Source of the DNA: Candidatus Zixiibacteriota bacterium
Lineage (GTDB): Bacteria; Zixibacteria; MSB-5A5; GN15; FEB-12
DNA: 57,874 nucleotides
Direction of reading: 5' to 3'
Assembly (NCBI GenBank): GCA_028715215.1
Contig: JAQUSF010000004.1
Location: 1 to 57,874 of the forward strand
Part shown: positions 56,029 through 57,874 of the stretch, piece by piece
Position numbering within the stretch: position 1 is the first letter of the stretch
Layout of the letters: every line of letters begins with the position of its first letter
Program-made: the position numbers and the translations under genes
Notes under the pieces: generated by a model
What the model was told of the DNA's origin: nothing
What the model saw: only the letters and a program-made list of their open reading frames with translations
The model's database searches: none

Positions 56029-57564
56029 ATGAAATTTAAAACTCTCCTCACCCTCATCTGTTTTTTCATGTTCGGTGCCATCCCTCTTATGGCCGATGAG
56101 GGAGGAGTAAAAGATACCGTGGACCTGGTTATTACCATTCTGCCTGATTCCTCTAAGGGTCAGCTCGACGTTCAGCTTAAATTATGGGTCTTCGACGATT
56201 TTGACACTCTCAGCGGTGTCTCGATGGGCTTCGGCTGGGACAATCCCAAATTGCAGATGACCGCAGCTACGGCTTCCTCGGTGATGACCACCGCTTTCTC
56301 ATCATCAATCTTTTACGATGCGAACGATATCGATACCACCAACGCCCGCCGGCGTTTTCAGTGTGTGGGTATCCGCCTTTTCACCCCGGGAGTATGGCCC
56401 AATCCGGCCCGGCAGCACTGGGTTACTTATGATTTCACGGTTGCATCCGACTGGAATACCGGTGATGTGGTGCACATCGATACCTTCACCTACAGCGCCG
56501 GCACCAAGTACAAATTTGTCAGTTCCACCGGGGGAGACTATACCCCGCACTGGATGGGGGCTGTCGATATTTACAACTTCTCCGACATCGATAACGACGG
56601 CGTCGCCGACAACCAGGACAACTGCCCGGCCAACTATAATCCCGGTCAGGAGGATAACGACGATGACGGGGTGGGCAATGTCTGCGACAACTGTCCCGAT
56701 AACGCCAATACCGACCAGCAGAACTCCGACAGCGACAGTTTTGGTGATGTCTGTGATAACTGTCCTTTGGTGACCAATCAGAACCAGAATAATGCCGACG
56801 GCGATAATCACGGCGACGCCTGCGACAACTGCCCCGCCGTGGCCAACAACGACCAGACCGATTCCGACGGTGACGGGGTGGGCGACGCCTGCGACCTCTG
56901 CCCCGGCTTCGACGACAATCTTGACGCCGATAACGATGATATCCCCGATGACTGCGATAACTGCCCCGAAGTCGCCAACGCCAATCAGGCGGACAGTGAT
57001 GGCGACGGCGTGGGTAACGCCTGCGACAACTGCCCGAACGAATACAATGAGGACCAGCTCGACAGCGACGGAGACGAACTCGGCGACCTGTGCGATAACT
57101 GCCCCTATATCGTCAATCCGGGACAGGAGGATAACGACAGCGACGGCCAGGGCGACGTTTGTGATCCCGATGACGACGACGACGGGATTCTGGATGATGG
57201 CGACAACAGCGGGATTATTGGCGACAACCCCTGTACGGGCGGTGAAAGCGCCGACTGCGACGACAACTGCCAGTTCGATGCCAATTCCGACCAGGCCGAT
57301 GATGACAACAACGGGATCGGCAATATCTGCGATGGTTGCTGTGAAGGTGTCGTCGGCAATGCCAACTGCGATATAGATGAAATTGTCGACATCTCTGATA
57401 TTACATATATTATCAGGTACTTATACTTTGAACCAGGTCAATTCGAACTGTGCTGTTACGAGGAGGCTAATACATCTCCTGACCCTCGCATCGATATTGC
57501 CGATATTGTCAGGATAATTGACTATTTATATTTCAGTCATTTCCCGCTAAGCCCCTGTCCATAA
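56029..57564 (+). CDS. Secreted thrombospondin type 3 repeat protein with dockerin-like tail
   Basis: The protein (511 residues from the ATG at 56029, GGAGG upstream) has a signal peptide and a beta-rich N-terminal domain of unknown fold (about 25-175). About nine calcium-binding thrombospondin type 3 repeats follow (about 180-420), each of the form DNCP...NxDQxDxDxDGxGDxCDNCP, and end with GEC-type loops. The last 70 residues are the dockerin-like tail (DISDITYIIRYLYFE, DIADIVRIIDYLYFS), with variation in the first module. It is probably a calcium-stiffened surface or extracellular protein, perhaps a stalk. The upstream 29-codon extension was rejected. Confidence 0.87.
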   Translation: MKFKTLLTLICFFMFGAIPLMADEGGVKDTVDLVITILPDSSKGQLDVQLKLWVFDDFDTLSGVSMGFGWDNPKLQMTAATASSVMTTAFSSSIFYDANDIDTTNARRRFQCVGIRLFTPGVWPNPARQHWVTYDFTVASDWNTGDVVHIDTFTYSAGTKYKFVSSTGGDYTPHWMGAVDIYNFSDIDNDGVADNQDNCPANYNPGQEDNDDDGVGNVCDNCPDNANTDQQNSDSDSFGDVCDNCPLVTNQNQNNADGDNHGDACDNCPAVANNDQTDSDGDGVGDACDLCPGFDDNLDADNDDIPDDCDNCPEVANANQADSDGDGVGNACDNCPNEYNEDQLDSDGDELGDLCDNCPYIVNPGQEDNDSDGQGDVCDPDDDDDGILDDGDNSGIIGDNPCTGGESADCDDNCQFDANSDQADDDNNGIGNICDGCCEGVVGNANCDIDEIVDISDITYIIRYLYFEPGQFELCCYEEANTSPDPRIDIADIVRIIDYLYFSHFPLSPCP

Positions 57565-57874
57565 ACCCCCTGCTCTTTTGTATAGCGCCTGTTTTAAAGG
57601 TTCTAACAGCTACTTTTCAGGGTCACGGCCGGTTACAGGTTCGTGACCCTGCTTTCTTTTTACAGAAATGTAAATTTAAAAATCATTTTACCAGAGTACA
57701 TCCGTTAAACAGGCTAAACCAAACTTCTTAAAAGTATCGTATTTATTAACAATCTTAAAAAAGAAACAGTAAACGATGACTGTCTTTTTTCAAGACAAGG
57801 GGTCTTATTTTCACGTAAGCATTAGCCTGCCAGGCATCAATGGGATTGGTTGTACTCCGGCCGCCGCCGCTGGC
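57565..57874. other. 3' intergenic region to the window end
   Basis: It holds the terminator of the TSP3 gene and otherwise AT-rich sequence. From about 57810 to the end composition becomes more GC-rich, and a minus-strand reading frame stays open for 39 codons to the edge (residues ASGGGRSTTNPIDAWQ...). It is too short to call as a gene. Confidence 0.5.
57618..57661 (+). terminator. Rho-independent terminator of the TSP3 gene
   Basis: A perfect 10-bp stem CAGGGTCACG/CGTGACCCTG (57618-57627/57642-57651), with a 14-base loop, is followed by CTTTCTTTTT. Confidence 0.85.

Noticed and set aside
56792-57376. 194-residue plus-strand ORF rich in Thr, Ala and Pro
   Set aside because: It is the shifted frame of the thrombospondin-type repeat gene; the repeats' biased codons keep the other frame open and there is no signal or ribosome site.
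57758-57874. Open minus-strand frame of 39 codons at the window edge
   Set aside because: It may be the end of a real gene, but 39 residues without a recognised family are not enough to call one.
1-57874. tRNA, rRNA, CRISPR and insertion sequences
   Set aside because: No cloverleaf-like TPsiC box, ribosomal signature, regularly spaced repeat or transposase motif was noticed on either strand.

Overview
The window looks like chromosomal DNA of an uncultivated Gram-negative bacterium of the FCB group, most like Zixibacteria or a close relative. This placement is inferred from content, not from a marker-gene tree. The clues are: secreted proteases ending in FlgD-like 'type A' sorting tails (NYPNPFNP ... 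ATGVYFYKL), PorV/PorQ-type outer-membrane proteins, a TonB-dependent receptor, phosphatidylethanolamine synthesis genes (pssA, psd), PKD and thrombospondin-3 modules, and five secreted proteins sharing a dockerin-like, cysteine-rich tail (DITRLID.LYLSH.PL). No rRNA, tRNA, CRISPR array, insertion sequence or phage gene was seen.

Layout. 1-5.1 kb: the start of a PorV-like gene, a secreted beta-propeller protein, then a multiheme, PKD-containing lipoprotein on the other strand. 5.2-7.2 kb: etfA and dusB. 7.4-11.3 kb: a tight plus-strand signalling operon of an FHA protein, a metallophosphoesterase and a CHASE2-Ser/Thr kinase. 11.3-18.3 kb: a compressed minus-strand housekeeping operon (ecfT, truA, transaldolase, purB, psd, pssA, purS, purQ, a DUF4321 protein, tatA, a hypothetical) with many 2-20 bp overlaps, read from a clear promoter at 18.26-18.29 kb. 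18.4-24.2 kb: two secreted proteases (M6 and S8). 24.5-26.6 kb: a GT39-like glycosyltransferase with a TPR tail. 26.7-33.5 kb: an operon of a TonB-dependent receptor with an inserted calcium-loop repeat region, a PorV/PorQ protein and a large lipoprotein. 33.7-38.0 kb: a small secreted protein, a TPR-GAF-sigma54 activator and a lipoate ligase-like protein. 38.1-46.2 kb: a DUF362 ferredoxin protein, then the operon aspS-phoH-pgpH-ybeY-corC. 46.6-47.1 kb: a PTS IIA protein behind a strong promoter with an overlapping palindrome.

47.3-57.6 kb is the accessory region of most interest. Five consecutive plus-strand genes encode secreted modular proteins, each ending in the same duplicated DI(A/S)DITRLID module with conserved cysteines. 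One is a papain-like (C1A) peptidase carrying PKD and cohesin-like domains. One is a 1280-residue protein with SBBP, FG-GAP and LamG modules. One is built of thrombospondin type 3 repeats. Most have their own TTGACA/TATAnT-type promoter and several have their own terminator, so they form an array of separately transcribed genes rather than an operon. Between two of them (52.58-52.77 kb) lies a non-coding stretch with five consecutive hairpins, some with G-U pairs, which may be a structured RNA.

The main reading is that two secretion or anchoring tags are used side by side: FlgD-like tails on minus-strand secreted proteins and dockerin-like tails on the plus-strand set. The dockerin-like set may assemble on the cell surface or bind a cohesin-type partner; that is inference. 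Start codons were moved downstream in many genes where a ribosome binding site, signal peptide or promoter favours it.
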